Shown piece after piece: positions 52,215 through 61,034 of a stretch of DNA of 64,000 nucleotides. This DNA is from CATOSP01 sp965204715. Lineage in GTDB: Bacteria > Chloroflexota > Dehalococcoidia > Lucifugimonadales > UBA3495. Numbering within the stretch: the first letter of the stretch is position 1; each line of letters starts with the position of its first letter. The DNA lies in contig OZ242009.1 in NCBI GenBank assembly GCA_965204715.1, positions 3,906,001-3,970,000 on the forward strand, given 5' to 3'. The position numbers and the translations under genes were made by a program. The notes below the pieces were generated by a model. The model was not told where the DNA came from. It was given only the letters and a program-made list of their open reading frames with translations, and ran no database searches.

Positions 52215-53125
52215 TGGTAGAAACGGATGTACCCGAGTTCAAAGAGTATGCAATCGAGGAGTTCCTCGTCCGCAGTGAGCCCTACTACCGCTCTGTTGGA
52301 GACGAGGAAGCCCTCTTCAGCGCAGCCTATCAACAGCATATCCCGGTATTGTTGAAGGGCCCCACCGGCTGTGGCAAGACCCGCTTCGTGGAATATATGG
52401 CGTGGAAGCTGGGGCGGCCCCTGACCGTGATCAGGGAGGGACAGGGCCCCCAGGGTGCGCCGCGTCAGGAGATGCGGGAAGGCGAAGTCAGGGTACCGCT
52501 GGTTACTATCGCATGCCATGAGGACCTGACGGCCAGCGACCTGGTGGGGCGCTATCTGCTGGATGCGGAAGGCACCCGCTGGATCGACGGACCAATGACC
52601 CGGGCAGTCAAGAACGGCGCGATCCTCTACCTTGACGAGGTTGTGGAAGCGCGGAAAGATACGACGGTGCTGATCCACCCCCTCACCGACCACCGCCGGA
52701 TTCTGCCAGTGGAGAAGACCGGGTCCATCATCGAGGCCGACGACCGGTTCCTGCTGTGCATCTCCTACAACCCCGGATACCAGAGCGCGTTGAAGGACCT
52801 CAAGCACAGCACCAGGCAGCGGTTTATCTCCATTGAGTTCAACTATCCCCCGCGGGAAATTGAAGCGGAGATCGTAGCGCGGGAGAGCGGTTGCAGCCCC
52901 GAGAGTGCTGACTCCCTGGCCAAGCTGGGGGAGAAAATCCGGAACCTCCAGGAGCATGGGCTTCAGGAGGGGGCCAGCACCCGCCTGTTGATCTACGCCG
53001 GGCGGTTGATGTCCGAGGGCATCCCGGCACGGCGCGCTTGCCAGGTAGCCATCGTGTGGACGCTTACCGACGAACCCGAGTTGCAGCGCAGCATAGAAGA
53101 AGTGGTCTCCTCAATCTTCGAATAG
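52214..53125 (+). CDS. MoxR-type AAA+ ATPase (CbbQ/NorQ-like)
   Basis: 303 residues from the ATG at 52214, which shares a base with the coaE stop. Walker A 'KGPTGCGKT' (residues 48-56), Walker B 'GAILYLDEVVEA' near residue 140, sensor region 'LLCISYNPGYQSALKDLKHSTRQRFISIEFNYPP' with the arginine finger. This pattern is that of the CbbQ/NirQ/NorQ branch, which works with a VWA partner (CbbO/NorD) to remodel or load cofactor into a metalloenzyme. The VWA partner is encoded 620 bp downstream. Confidence 0.9.
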   Translation: MVETDVPEFKEYAIEEFLVRSEPYYRSVGDEEALFSAAYQQHIPVLLKGPTGCGKTRFVEYMAWKLGRPLTVIREGQGPQGAPRQEMREGEVRVPLVTIACHEDLTASDLVGRYLLDAEGTRWIDGPMTRAVKNGAILYLDEVVEARKDTTVLIHPLTDHRRILPVEKTGSIIEADDRFLLCISYNPGYQSALKDLKHSTRQRFISIEFNYPPREIEAEIVARESGCSPESADSLAKLGEKIRNLQEHGLQEGASTRLLIYAGRLMSEGIPARRACQVAIVWTLTDEPELQRSIEEVVSSIFE

Positions 53126-53133
53126 CGGTACAG

Positions 53134-53745
53134 ATGGCCTCATCGCCACTGGAAATCCTTCGCAAGGAACTCGCCCACCGGACCAAACGGGAGGTGGGCG
53201 ATTCCACTTTGAGGCCGGCCGCCGTCTGCCTTCTCATCTACCCCAAGGACGGCGAATACTGTATCCTCCTGAACAAGCGCTCCGAGCAGGTGGAGCATCA
53301 CAAGGGCGAAATCTCTTTGCCCGGAGGCGCCAGGGACAGGGAGGACAAGCACGCGCTGGATACAGCCCTTCGGGAAACCGAGGAGGAGATGGGCATCCGG
53401 CGGGAGGACGTTACCATCCTTGGCGAGTTGGACGAGGTGGCGACCAGAAGCCGCTTCAAGATGCAAGTCTACGTTGGCACCATCCCTTACCCTTACGACT
53501 TCAATCCCAGCGCCATCGAGATAGCCGAGGTGCTGGAAGTCCCGATAAACGCTCTGACGGACCCGTCCAACCTGCGGGTGGAAACGCGCTGGGAGGACGG
53601 GGAGGCCGTTTCCGCCAATTCCTACGCCTACGGCGGCCATCTGGTCTACGGCGCGACCGCCAGGGTGCTTGAGGACTTCCTGGGGATACTGGCCGAAGGG
53701 ACGAAGCATGGCTCGGACTGCGGTCCGGGCAAGGAGGAACACTGA
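53134..53745 (+). CDS. NUDIX hydrolase, CoA pyrophosphatase-like (CoAse)
   Basis: 203 residues from the ATG at 53134. The NUDIX signature is 'GGARDREDKHALDTALRETEEEMGI', preceded by the CoAse-type 'LNKRSEQVEHHKGEISLPGG' (the L-x-x-R-x-x-x-x-x-x-H-x-G-x-x-x-F/L-P-G-G pattern). These enzymes cut CoA to 3',5'-ADP and phosphopantetheine. It is sandwiched between the MoxR ATPase and VWA genes, one cistron after coaE, so one locus encodes both the final synthetic enzyme and a probable breakdown enzyme of CoA. Confidence 0.88.
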   Translation: MASSPLEILRKELAHRTKREVGDSTLRPAAVCLLIYPKDGEYCILLNKRSEQVEHHKGEISLPGGARDREDKHALDTALRETEEEMGIRREDVTILGELDEVATRSRFKMQVYVGTIPYPYDFNPSAIEIAEVLEVPINALTDPSNLRVETRWEDGEAVSANSYAYGGHLVYGATARVLEDFLGILAEGTKHGSDCGPGKEEH

Positions 53746-53746
53746 T

Positions 53747-56700
53747 TTGAGTACGGCGCCTCTATCAGAAATCGAGACTGAACTTTCCAAGCTGCCTCCT
53801 GCGGTCCTAGAAGCCTATCAAGAGGCGTCGGGCGCGATCAGCACGGCTTTTGGAGAAGAGGAACTCGCCCTTTGGGCAAGGGAAGGCGTGGCCATAGGTA
53901 CCCAGACCGTCAGGTCTTGGGAATCGGCGGTGGAATACTACCGTGTGGGCCCCCAGGTAGCCCGGTTCCTGTCGTTCCCGTCATTCATGCAATGGGCCCG
54001 TTGCGGGACCTATCTGGCGCAAGACTCTCCCACCCTGGCGGTAGCCTTCTTCAAGGCAAGCGCAACCATCGTGCCCAACCTGCGGCCCCAGTACATTCCC
54101 CGATGGGCCGGTCTGGGACGCAGCCTATACAAGGGGACCTGGAAGTCCAGCACTCTGGCCGCCAAGTTCTTCGAGGTCAGTCCAGACTTGGTCCGCAATC
54201 TGCCATTCTGGGATGTTGAGGTCTTTGCCTCGCTCATCGAGGCATTATCCTACAAGTCCTACGACGTTGCCGGGGAATGCCTGGTATTGGGTCGGGACGT
54301 TCTACCAGCGATGGGACGGGAGCGGGAAGCCTTCCTGTCCATGTCCCGCGCCCTCATCGACAGCAGTTGGCGGGAGGTCAAGACCTGCTTGGAACTGGTG
54401 CCTCGGGCATTGCAGCAGGTTGACGACAGCCAGACGGGGCGCTTCCTGAAGCTGGGGGAAAGGCTGGCGAAGACAGGACTGCGGGACACTTCCCGCTTCC
54501 TGGCCGATGGTACACAGGCTTTGGGGAGGGTCCCCCAAGGGTCGCAGGGTTATATCCTCGACCTGTCGGAGACCCTGCTGGCCGCGTCGCCGGATTCTGT
54601 CCCCCATTTCCTGAGAAGCCTGAACGATGTGCTTGGGCGCATCACGATAAACCAGCTAGACACCTGGTTCAGGCACGGCCTCGAACTCTTGAAGGAAAAT
54701 CCCGAGAGCGGGATCGCCTTCTTCAAAGTCGAGTCGAATACTTCGGTGTCGATGTTGGATACCCTTTCATCCAGCCTGGAACTCGAAAGGGTGAAAGGGA
54801 TAATCAAACTCTATTGCAGCGCCCTGTCGGGCTCATCGATTGAAGTCCTGGATACCCAGGAACTGGTCCGCAAGAACATCGGTTGGATCGACGAGGACTC
54901 GGCTTCCACCGACGGCACCAAGGTGTTCCTCCCGCCGGTGGTGGACCACTACCCCAGCAAGCAGGACAATTTCGCCTGGTTCAAGGTGGTTTCGACCCAC
55001 CAGGTTGGGCATCTGGAGTTCGGCAGCTTCAGTTACGACTTCCAGAAACCCTCGAGCTTGTTCGAGGACCGGCGGTTCCAGCTTGAGGAGGAAGTCCTGG
55101 CCCGGCGCAGCGTCCCCATGCTGGCCGACTCCGACGAAATTGAGCCAGGGCCGGGCCAGTCCCTGACCGACATCGGCAGGTTCCTAAACCTGTTCGATAA
55201 CCGTCGGTTGGCCTTCGACATCTTCACCGTCCTTGAGGACTGCCGGCTGGACTTCCGTATCAACGTCGAGTACCCGGGAATCCGGCGTGCCGCCAAGCGG
55301 GTGCAGGACGAGGCTCTGGCCAACCGGCCCAACATCACGGAAATGGCGTTGCAGGAGGCGATGGTCGAGCTGCTGATCCACATGAGTCTGGAGCAGTTCA
55401 CCGACCTGCCAGTGCCGGTGGAGTACGAGGAAGCCGCCGTTGTGCTGGCCAGAATTCTGCACCAGCTCCGGACAGCCTCCGCCACGGTTGAAGATACGTC
55501 GGAAGCGACGTTGCGGGCCTACGAGATCATCACACGTGTCCCCAACGAGACTCAATCAGAGGACCAGTGGGAACCCGAAGACCTGGAGGAACCTGGAGAT
55601 TTCTCCGAGGAAGAGTACGAAGACCTTCTGGAGAGGCTCCAGGCCAATATGGATGCCTCCGGGGAAGGCGGCGAAGGAGACCCTTACGACTCTCCGGACC
55701 CTGTGGACTACCGCGGCGACTTTAAGCCGGAGATGGTCCAGTTGTTGACCATGCTCCAGTCGGACCAGGGCATGGATGGCGAAGGCGAACCCATTTCCAA
55801 GGAGATGCTGGAGCAGATGCTCCAGGAGAGCGCGGAACTGGAACTGGACGCGGAGCAGGGCGACATAACCAACAGCATGAGCATGTTCGCCCAGAACCTG
55901 ATGAAGGAAGCTGGCACCCCTCCGCCCAACTCCGAACCTGGCCAGGGCTACGGCCCGCTGCTCCACGACGACGACCAGGGAGGGGAGCTTGAGGCCCGGG
56001 AACCCAAGACCTATGCCTACGACGAGTGGGACTTCAGGGCCGGGGACTATAAGCCGCGCTGGTGCATCGTCAAGGAGAAGAACGTCGAGGAGGGAGACCT
56101 CAACTTCTACAACGACTCACTCCGCAACTACATGGCCCTGTCCAACCACATCAAGCGGCAGTTCGAGCTGATCATGCCCGAGAGCTTCCGCAAGATTTAC
56201 CGGCTTATAGACGGCGAGGACATAGACCTGAACGCCGCCATCGAGGCGTGGGCCGACCTCCGTATGCAGGTGCCGCCGGACGACAAGATTTACTGGCACC
56301 GCAACCGCGCCCGGCGCGACGTGGCAGTGGTGTTCCTCCTGGATATGAGCGCTTCAACCGCCGAGGCTATCGACGAGGGGCGGCAGGTGGTGGACGACCG
56401 GGACGCGCCCGACGACCCGGTGGAATACATGGTCTGGCTGCGCCGCCGCCGGGAGGGGCTGGTGCGCCGGAACTACAAGCGCATCATCGACCTGGAGAAG
56501 GAGAGCACTTCGCTGCTAATCCAGGCCCTGGAGTCCATCGGCGACACCTACGGCATCTACGGATTCTCCGGGTACGGCCGGGAGAACGTGGAGTTCTACG
56601 TGATCAAGGACATCGCGGAGGGCTTCGGCGACAAGATCAAGCGGCGCATCGACAAGATCACCCCGCTCCACGCCACCCGCATGGGCGCGGCCATTCGCCA

Positions 56701-57004
56701 CGCCATCACCAAGCTGGAGAACCAAGACGCAACGACCAAGATACTGTTCCTGATCAGCGACGGGCGGCCCCAGGACCGGGGCTACAGCCGGGAGGGTGTG
56801 GAAAAGGAATACGCCGTCCACGACACCCACATGGCGCTGCTGGAGGCCAAGCGGCAGGACATAACCCCCTTCTGCCTGACGGTGGACAAGGCGGGCCACG
56901 ACTATCTGAAGAGCATGTGCGGCGACATGGGCTACGAGGTTCTGGGCGACATCTGGTCCCTGCCGGAGCGCCTGCCGATGCTCTACCGGAAGCTGACGAT
57001 CTAG
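53747..57004 (+). CDS. large VWA-domain protein, CbbO/NorD-like partner of the MoxR ATPase
   Basis: 1,085 residues if read from the TTG at 53747, which follows AAGGAGG at a spacing of 9; an ATG at 53708 inside the NUDIX gene lacks such a site. Residues about 1-400 are helical repeats (short helices of the form 'LxxxPxxxxxFLxLxExLAxTGLRD', NorD-type alpha-solenoid). An acidic low-complexity stretch lies near 600-760. The C-terminal VWA domain has the MIDAS motif 'VFLLDMSAST' near residue 865, a conserved Thr in 'HATRMGAAI' and an Asp in 'LFLISDGRPQD'. It is larger than typical NorD/CbbO (600-800). Ca/Mg-binding MIDAS proteins dock the ATPase onto its target. The target is unknown. Confidence 0.88.
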   Translation: MSTAPLSEIETELSKLPPAVLEAYQEASGAISTAFGEEELALWAREGVAIGTQTVRSWESAVEYYRVGPQVARFLSFPSFMQWARCGTYLAQDSPTLAVAFFKASATIVPNLRPQYIPRWAGLGRSLYKGTWKSSTLAAKFFEVSPDLVRNLPFWDVEVFASLIEALSYKSYDVAGECLVLGRDVLPAMGREREAFLSMSRALIDSSWREVKTCLELVPRALQQVDDSQTGRFLKLGERLAKTGLRDTSRFLADGTQALGRVPQGSQGYILDLSETLLAASPDSVPHFLRSLNDVLGRITINQLDTWFRHGLELLKENPESGIAFFKVESNTSVSMLDTLSSSLELERVKGIIKLYCSALSGSSIEVLDTQELVRKNIGWIDEDSASTDGTKVFLPPVVDHYPSKQDNFAWFKVVSTHQVGHLEFGSFSYDFQKPSSLFEDRRFQLEEEVLARRSVPMLADSDEIEPGPGQSLTDIGRFLNLFDNRRLAFDIFTVLEDCRLDFRINVEYPGIRRAAKRVQDEALANRPNITEMALQEAMVELLIHMSLEQFTDLPVPVEYEEAAVVLARILHQLRTASATVEDTSEATLRAYEIITRVPNETQSEDQWEPEDLEEPGDFSEEEYEDLLERLQANMDASGEGGEGDPYDSPDPVDYRGDFKPEMVQLLTMLQSDQGMDGEGEPISKEMLEQMLQESAELELDAEQGDITNSMSMFAQNLMKEAGTPPPNSEPGQGYGPLLHDDDQGGELEAREPKTYAYDEWDFRAGDYKPRWCIVKEKNVEEGDLNFYNDSLRNYMALSNHIKRQFELIMPESFRKIYRLIDGEDIDLNAAIEAWADLRMQVPPDDKIYWHRNRARRDVAVVFLLDMSASTAEAIDEGRQVVDDRDAPDDPVEYMVWLRRRREGLVRRNYKRIIDLEKESTSLLIQALESIGDTYGIYGFSGYGRENVEFYVIKDIAEGFGDKIKRRIDKITPLHATRMGAAIRHAITKLENQDATTKILFLISDGRPQDRGYSREGVEKEYAVHDTHMALLEAKRQDITPFCLTVDKAGHDYLKSMCGDMGYEVLGDIWSLPERLPMLYRKLTI

Positions 57005-57033
57005 CTACAACTCTCCGGTTATTTCGGGAAACG

Positions 57034-57065
57034 AGGCCCGCGCCACCGAGACGCGGGCCTTCTAT
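57034..57065 (+). terminator. Rho-independent terminator after the VWA gene
   Basis: AGGCCCGCG (57034-57042) pairs with CGCGGGCCT (57052-57060), followed by TCTATCTT. It lies 30 bp after the stop and closes the coaE-MoxR-NUDIX-VWA operon. Confidence 0.8.
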
Positions 57066-57204
57066 CTTCGTGGGAGTAAACGCCACAGCTGACTGTAATA
57101 TCATTCATTGATGCTGTACAGAGACTGGCAGCAAATCTAACCTGGATGTTGTAGTGGCCTTAAATTTCAGGCAGCAAGGTACATTATAGGATATATTTTC
57201 AAAC

Positions 57205-57420
57205 CCAGTTAAGGCCAACATAGCGTGGCAGATATGGAGTCGTTGCTGCTGTCGTGTGGCGCTGAGTTGTCAGAAGGCAAAGGGCCACGTGTTCTGGTCT
57301 ATCTGAATAGTGAGAAAGCTGTATTTCATCACCCGCACCCTCAAAGAGAGGCTGGACAAAGGGACTGTCAGGTCCGTCTTGCGGTTCCTGGAAAACGTTG
57401 GAATCTTGCCAGACTCGTAG
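57205..57420 (+). pseudogene. HicA-like toxin, frameshifted
   Basis: Three frames are needed to read one protein: 'PVKANIAW', then 'ADMESLLLSCGAELSEGKGPRVLVYLNSEKAVFHHPHPQRE' and then 'LDKGTVRSVLRFLENVGILPDS' ending in TAG at 57418-57420. The pattern, including the H-x-P-H-P active-site region, is that of HicA-type mRNA interferases. Two frameshifts make it non-functional as it stands. Confidence 0.7.
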
Positions 57421-57486
57421 AGATGCCGGGAGGTCGGCAGTCTAGTCGCAAGGTTGACCAGAGAGGTCGATAAGAGGTCTAGCAAG

Positions 57487-57813
57487 ATGTTGGTGATGCA
57501 GTACAAGAACTACACTGGGCAGGTCGAGTTTGACGACGAAGCCGGGCTGTTTCATGGTGAAGTCGTCAATCTTCGGGACGTGATTACGTTCCAGGGAACA
57601 TCGGTAGACGAGCTTAGGCAAGCTTTCGCCGACTCAGTTGAGGATTACCTGGAGTTTTGCGCCGAGCTCGGTGAGACGCCTCAGAAACCCGCGTCGGGGA
57701 ATTTCGTCATGCGGGTCTCGCCGGAATTGCACCGGCGCATCGTCGATTGAGCCGCACGCGAAGGGAAAAGCCTCAACTCATGGGCGCGGGATGTGCTGGA
57801 GCGGGCCGTTTAG
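57487..57813 (+). pseudogene. HicB-like antitoxin with an in-frame TGA before its C-terminal helix
   Basis: 'MQYKNYTGQVEFDDEAGLFHGEVVNLRDVITFQGTSVDELRQAFADSVEDYLEFCAELGE' is the HicB fold, and 'SPELHRRIVD' starts the DNA-binding part. A TGA (57748-57750) stops it, yet the same frame continues 'AAREGKSLNSWARDVLERAV' to TAG at 57813, which is the normal end of such proteins. This is most simply a nonsense mutation, since the position is not a cysteine in relatives. A protein of 87 residues could still be made without DNA-binding ability. Confidence 0.75.
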
Positions 57814-57967
57814 AGAACCGTATCACGCTGAGCAGCTCACGTTCCTCTTAGGCGGTTCCTATTGGTCACATAAAGCAACCTTCCTGCGGGATCCCGGCTC
57901 CGGGGTTGGAGCCGCGCTCCCTGGATTCCTTGCTTCTACACTGGTTATTGCACGAGAACCAGGCTGG

Positions 57968-58510
57968 TCAATTCCCTAAGGCGATAAGCCAGCCCAAGTC
58001 CTTCCAACCGTATGCAACCTCGGGCAGAGGCACCTTCCCGATGGTTATCTGCTGTTCGCTTATGTACTCACCACCAAGAGCTTCGTAGAAGCGGCGGGCG
58101 GGCCAATTCTCAGCAAGTACCCACAACAGCATCGAACTCATGCCAGACTCGATCAGACTCTTAGCCGACGCGACTGTGAGGGCCAATCCAATCCCTCTAC
58201 GTCGGCATTCGGGCAACAGATAGATGGCATACAGTTCACCTGTATAGGTAGAACCCTGATCACGGTTTGGCCCGCTGTAAGCCCACCCGACGATCTCGTT
58301 CTCTACCTCAGCGACGTGCGAGCAGGCGCCAGCCCTGGAACTTACCAACTCTCGAAAACGCCTCTCGGTCCAATCTCCGACGTTGATAGAGTCCAAGAAT
58401 TCCTGCGGCACGATACCTCTATAGGTATCCCGCCAACTGGCAACTTGAACCCTTGCGATAGCGGCGGCATCGTCTGACGTAGCTTGGCGAATCAGGAATT
58501 GTGCTGGCAT
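57968..58510 (-). CDS. GNAT-family N-acetyltransferase
   Basis: 180 residues. 'FLIRQATSDDAAAIARVQVASWRDTYRGIVPQEFLDSI' is the typical start of this GNAT subgroup, and 'ELYAIYLLPECRRRGIGLALTVASAKSL' contains the acetyl-CoA-binding R-R-R-G-I-G. It ends 'WPARRFYEALGGEYISEQQI'. Substrate unknown. It is 80 bp after the cinA gene on the same strand. Confidence 0.9.
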   Translation of the reverse strand: MPAQFLIRQATSDDAAAIARVQVASWRDTYRGIVPQEFLDSINVGDWTERRFRELVSSRAGACSHVAEVENEIVGWAYSGPNRDQGSTYTGELYAIYLLPECRRRGIGLALTVASAKSLIESGMSSMLLWVLAENWPARRFYEALGGEYISEQQITIGKVPLPEVAYGWKDLGWLIALGN

Positions 58511-58590
58511 TCGCAGTACACGATCAGTGCAAGAGAATCACCCTCGTTCTGCCGGTACAAAGACGGAACGACGGTGATGTGATTAGATTT

Positions 58591-59856
58591 CTACAGCAAC
58601 CCTCCCGGCGGGACTTTGGCGCCGGGGTTGGCAGCGGTAAGGAGCTTGCGCAACTCTATCAGCGCAGTATTGGACATGCGCCGCTTGATAGTCACACGGC
58701 GGGGCGGGACCCGCATCTCCATCTCCTTTCCCTCGCCGGGGCCGACAATCGACAGGTACGCCAGGCCGGGAGGCTGCTCTTCCACCCGTTCCGGTCCCGC
58801 CACGCCGGTGATGCCGACCCCATAGTCCGCGCCCATGCCGCCGGCAGCCGCCACTGCCATAGCGTTGGCCGTCTCCGGGCTGATCGCGCCGTGGCGTTCG
58901 ATAACGTCCGCGGGGACGCCGCTGGCTATCTTCATCTCGTTGGTATAGGCCACCACACCGCCCCTGTAGTAGCTTACGCTGTCAGGGACATCGGTGATGC
59001 AGTTGACCAGGAACCCGCCGGTGCAGGACTCCATAGTGGCCAGGGTCAGACCTCGCTCCTTCAGGATTTGGCCCACCGCCTGCTCCGGTGTCTCGTCGTC
59101 GTAACCCCATACGTAAGGGCCAAGCCGCTCCTCAATTCCGTCGGCAACAGGGCCGATCATGTCCCATGCAGACCCCGTGTCGGCCGCGCGGGCGATGATG
59201 CGCAGGTGAATACCGTCGGCCTTGGAGTAAATCCCCAGGTAGGGGTTCTCCAAACCGAAGTACTCGGAGATGATCTCATCAATGGCCGACTCGGACAGTC
59301 CCATCGTCTTGATGTTGCGGGTGACGGTGACTTCCTCGATGGCCAGTTTCCGCAATCGGGGTTCCACCTCCTCTTCCCAGATGGGATGCATCTCTCCCGG
59401 CGGTCCGGGCATGGACACGATGATGCCGCCGTTCTTCTCCGCCCACCAGCCCGGCGCGGTGCCGTTGCGGTTGGGGATGAACCTGGCCGAGGGTATGAGG
59501 TGGGCTTGCTTGACGTTATGGGCGGGCATGGGCGCGCCCCTGGCCTGGAAGTACTGCTCCAGGTCGCGGAGCACGTCCTCCTGCACCGCCGGCTCCTCGC
59601 CGAAGGACTTGGCAACGGCCTCACGGGTCAGGTCGTCCTGGGTGGGGCCGAGACCGCCGGTGGTGAAGATGATGTCGGAGCGTTGCAGCCCGCGGGTGAA
59701 TGCCTCGGCCAACATGTCCAGGTCGTCGCCGATGATGGATACCCAGCGCAGTTGGATACCCAGAGCCGGCAGCCGGGAAGCAATCCAGGATGCGTTGAGG
59801 TCGGTCAGTTCCCCCATGAGCAGCTCGGTGCCGATGGACAGTATCTCTGCTTTCAA
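58591..59856 (-). CDS. cinA: CinA-family protein (competence-damage/NMN amidohydrolase-related)
   Basis: 421 residues from a TTG at 59856, chosen because AAAGGGGGACG stands six bases before it and because it gives the usual length. The N-terminal MoCF-like domain has 'AEILSIGTELLMGELTDLNASWIASRLPALGI' and 'FTTGGLGPTQDDLTREAVAKSFGEE'. The C-terminal amidohydrolase domain has 'LATMESCTGGFLVNCITDVPDSVSYYRGGVVAYTNEMKI' and 'ADYGVGITGVAGPER'. CinA proteins act in pyridine nucleotide salvage by deamidating NMN, with an ADP-ribose pyrophosphatase activity in some. Confidence 0.93.
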   Translation of the reverse strand: MKAEILSIGTELLMGELTDLNASWIASRLPALGIQLRWVSIIGDDLDMLAEAFTRGLQRSDIIFTTGGLGPTQDDLTREAVAKSFGEEPAVQEDVLRDLEQYFQARGAPMPAHNVKQAHLIPSARFIPNRNGTAPGWWAEKNGGIIVSMPGPPGEMHPIWEEEVEPRLRKLAIEEVTVTRNIKTMGLSESAIDEIISEYFGLENPYLGIYSKADGIHLRIIARAADTGSAWDMIGPVADGIEERLGPYVWGYDDETPEQAVGQILKERGLTLATMESCTGGFLVNCITDVPDSVSYYRGGVVAYTNEMKIASGVPADVIERHGAISPETANAMAVAAAGGMGADYGVGITGVAGPERVEEQPPGLAYLSIVGPGEGKEMEMRVPPRRVTIKRRMSNTALIELRKLLTAANPGAKVPPGGLL

Positions 59857-59949
59857 GCACGTCCCCCTTTGTCTAGCAGAACGCCCCGATGGTCTCGGGG
59901 CGTGATCCAAAATAGTAGCTGTATTTGTCCAACAGAATGGCGGGCTTTG

Positions 59950-60984
59950 TCAACCCGGCGGCGGGGTTGCCCCGGTCGCTTCGCCGAGGGGCGGGTCGCT
60001 TACCAGGCCGGTGATGAGCTTCACGCGGTCGTTGTGCATTGTGAAGAGCTTGCCATCCTCCAGGTCCACCATTGCGTAGCGATGGTTGCCATCGGGGGTT
60101 GAGTCGCCCAGGTAGAACCTCATGTCCGCGCCGGTGCCCTTGCCGAGCCTCACTGTAATCCTCGGCGGGTCCAGGCCGTATTCAGAGGGGTCCTCTATTG
60201 AATCTTCGGCTATATCATCGGCCCGGGGACCGCGTACAAACTCCAGGACCTCAAGCCATCGGTCCTCCGCTACGGGAATCTTTGTATCGGGACCGTCCGG
60301 CTTGGTGTCCTGCTGGCCGGAATCCTCCTGGGGTGGGCCAAGGTAGTACCACACCCGGTCAATGTCCCAACCGTAGTCGATGGTCTTTCCGTCGTCGGTC
60401 ACCTGAACGAAGACGACGTTGTCCTTTTCCTCCAGTTGGTAGAGTTTGAGGTACGGCGGTTCCAGCGCCAGGCGGTTGATGACCTGCGCCCAGATTTCCG
60501 GGACTGTGAACAGGGCCGGGTGGCCCACCAGCCGGGTGTACTGGTTGCTTCCGTCCGGCGTGGTAATACCCATGTGGAACTCAAAGTCCTGGCCCGAACC
60601 GTCAACCACCTTGACGCGGGACCTGGGAGGGTCGAGGCCGTAGGCCGCAGGGTTGTCTATCTGCTCCGCCAGGGTGCGGTTGACCCTTGGGCCGCTGAGG
60701 AGCAGCGGTGTGCCCGCCCACTTGTCGTTGAAGACCGGGACCGGCGGGTCGCCCTGTATATACCAGCGTGAACTGCCGGGTGCACGGGTGTAGACTACCT
60801 CGACCCGCCCATTCTCGCCCTCGGCGCCGACCTCGATGCGGTAGAGGTCGTCCTCCGACACCCGGTACATCCAGTCCTCGTCCGGCGTGCGCTCCGGAGT
60901 TCTCAGGAAGAACTGCCATATCAGGAAGGTGCCTCCGAAGAGGACCAGAACAGATACCAGGAGAATGGAAAGCCTAACGTTCAT
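59950..60984 (-). CDS. DUF4340-domain protein of a Gld-type ABC export locus
   Basis: 344 residues. One N-terminal membrane helix (LSILLVSVLVLFGGTFLIW) is followed by two DUF4340-type repeats, seen as 'AAYGLDPPRSRVKVVDGSGQDFEFHMGITTPDGSNQYTRL' and 'SEYGLDPPRITVRLGKGTGADMRFYLGDSTPDGNHRYAMV', each with the Y-G-L-D-P-P motif. Such proteins accompany GldF/GldG-like ABC transporters, presumably as an outer partner. The exported substrate is unknown. It is 50 bp after the GldG-like gene. Confidence 0.88.
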   Translation of the reverse strand: MNVRLSILLVSVLVLFGGTFLIWQFFLRTPERTPDEDWMYRVSEDDLYRIEVGAEGENGRVEVVYTRAPGSSRWYIQGDPPVPVFNDKWAGTPLLLSGPRVNRTLAEQIDNPAAYGLDPPRSRVKVVDGSGQDFEFHMGITTPDGSNQYTRLVGHPALFTVPEIWAQVINRLALEPPYLKLYQLEEKDNVVFVQVTDDGKTIDYGWDIDRVWYYLGPPQEDSGQQDTKPDGPDTKIPVAEDRWLEVLEFVRGPRADDIAEDSIEDPSEYGLDPPRITVRLGKGTGADMRFYLGDSTPDGNHRYAMVDLEDGKLFTMHNDRVKLITGLVSDPPLGEATGATPPPG

Positions 60985-61034
60985 GTCGCGTTATTCAGCA
61001 GAGGGTCAAGCAGGCTTGGGGGTGCGGCCCGGCA

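Noticed and set aside
57748..57750. In-frame TGA in the HicB gene as a second selenocysteine codon
   Set aside because: There is no Cys at this place in the family as I know it and no clear SECIS hairpin follows; the partner toxin is frameshifted, so decay is simpler.
58501..60102. Plus-strand 533-codon open frame opposite cinA and DUF4340
   Set aside because: It is the shadow of two well-identified minus-strand genes and shows no protein-family pattern.
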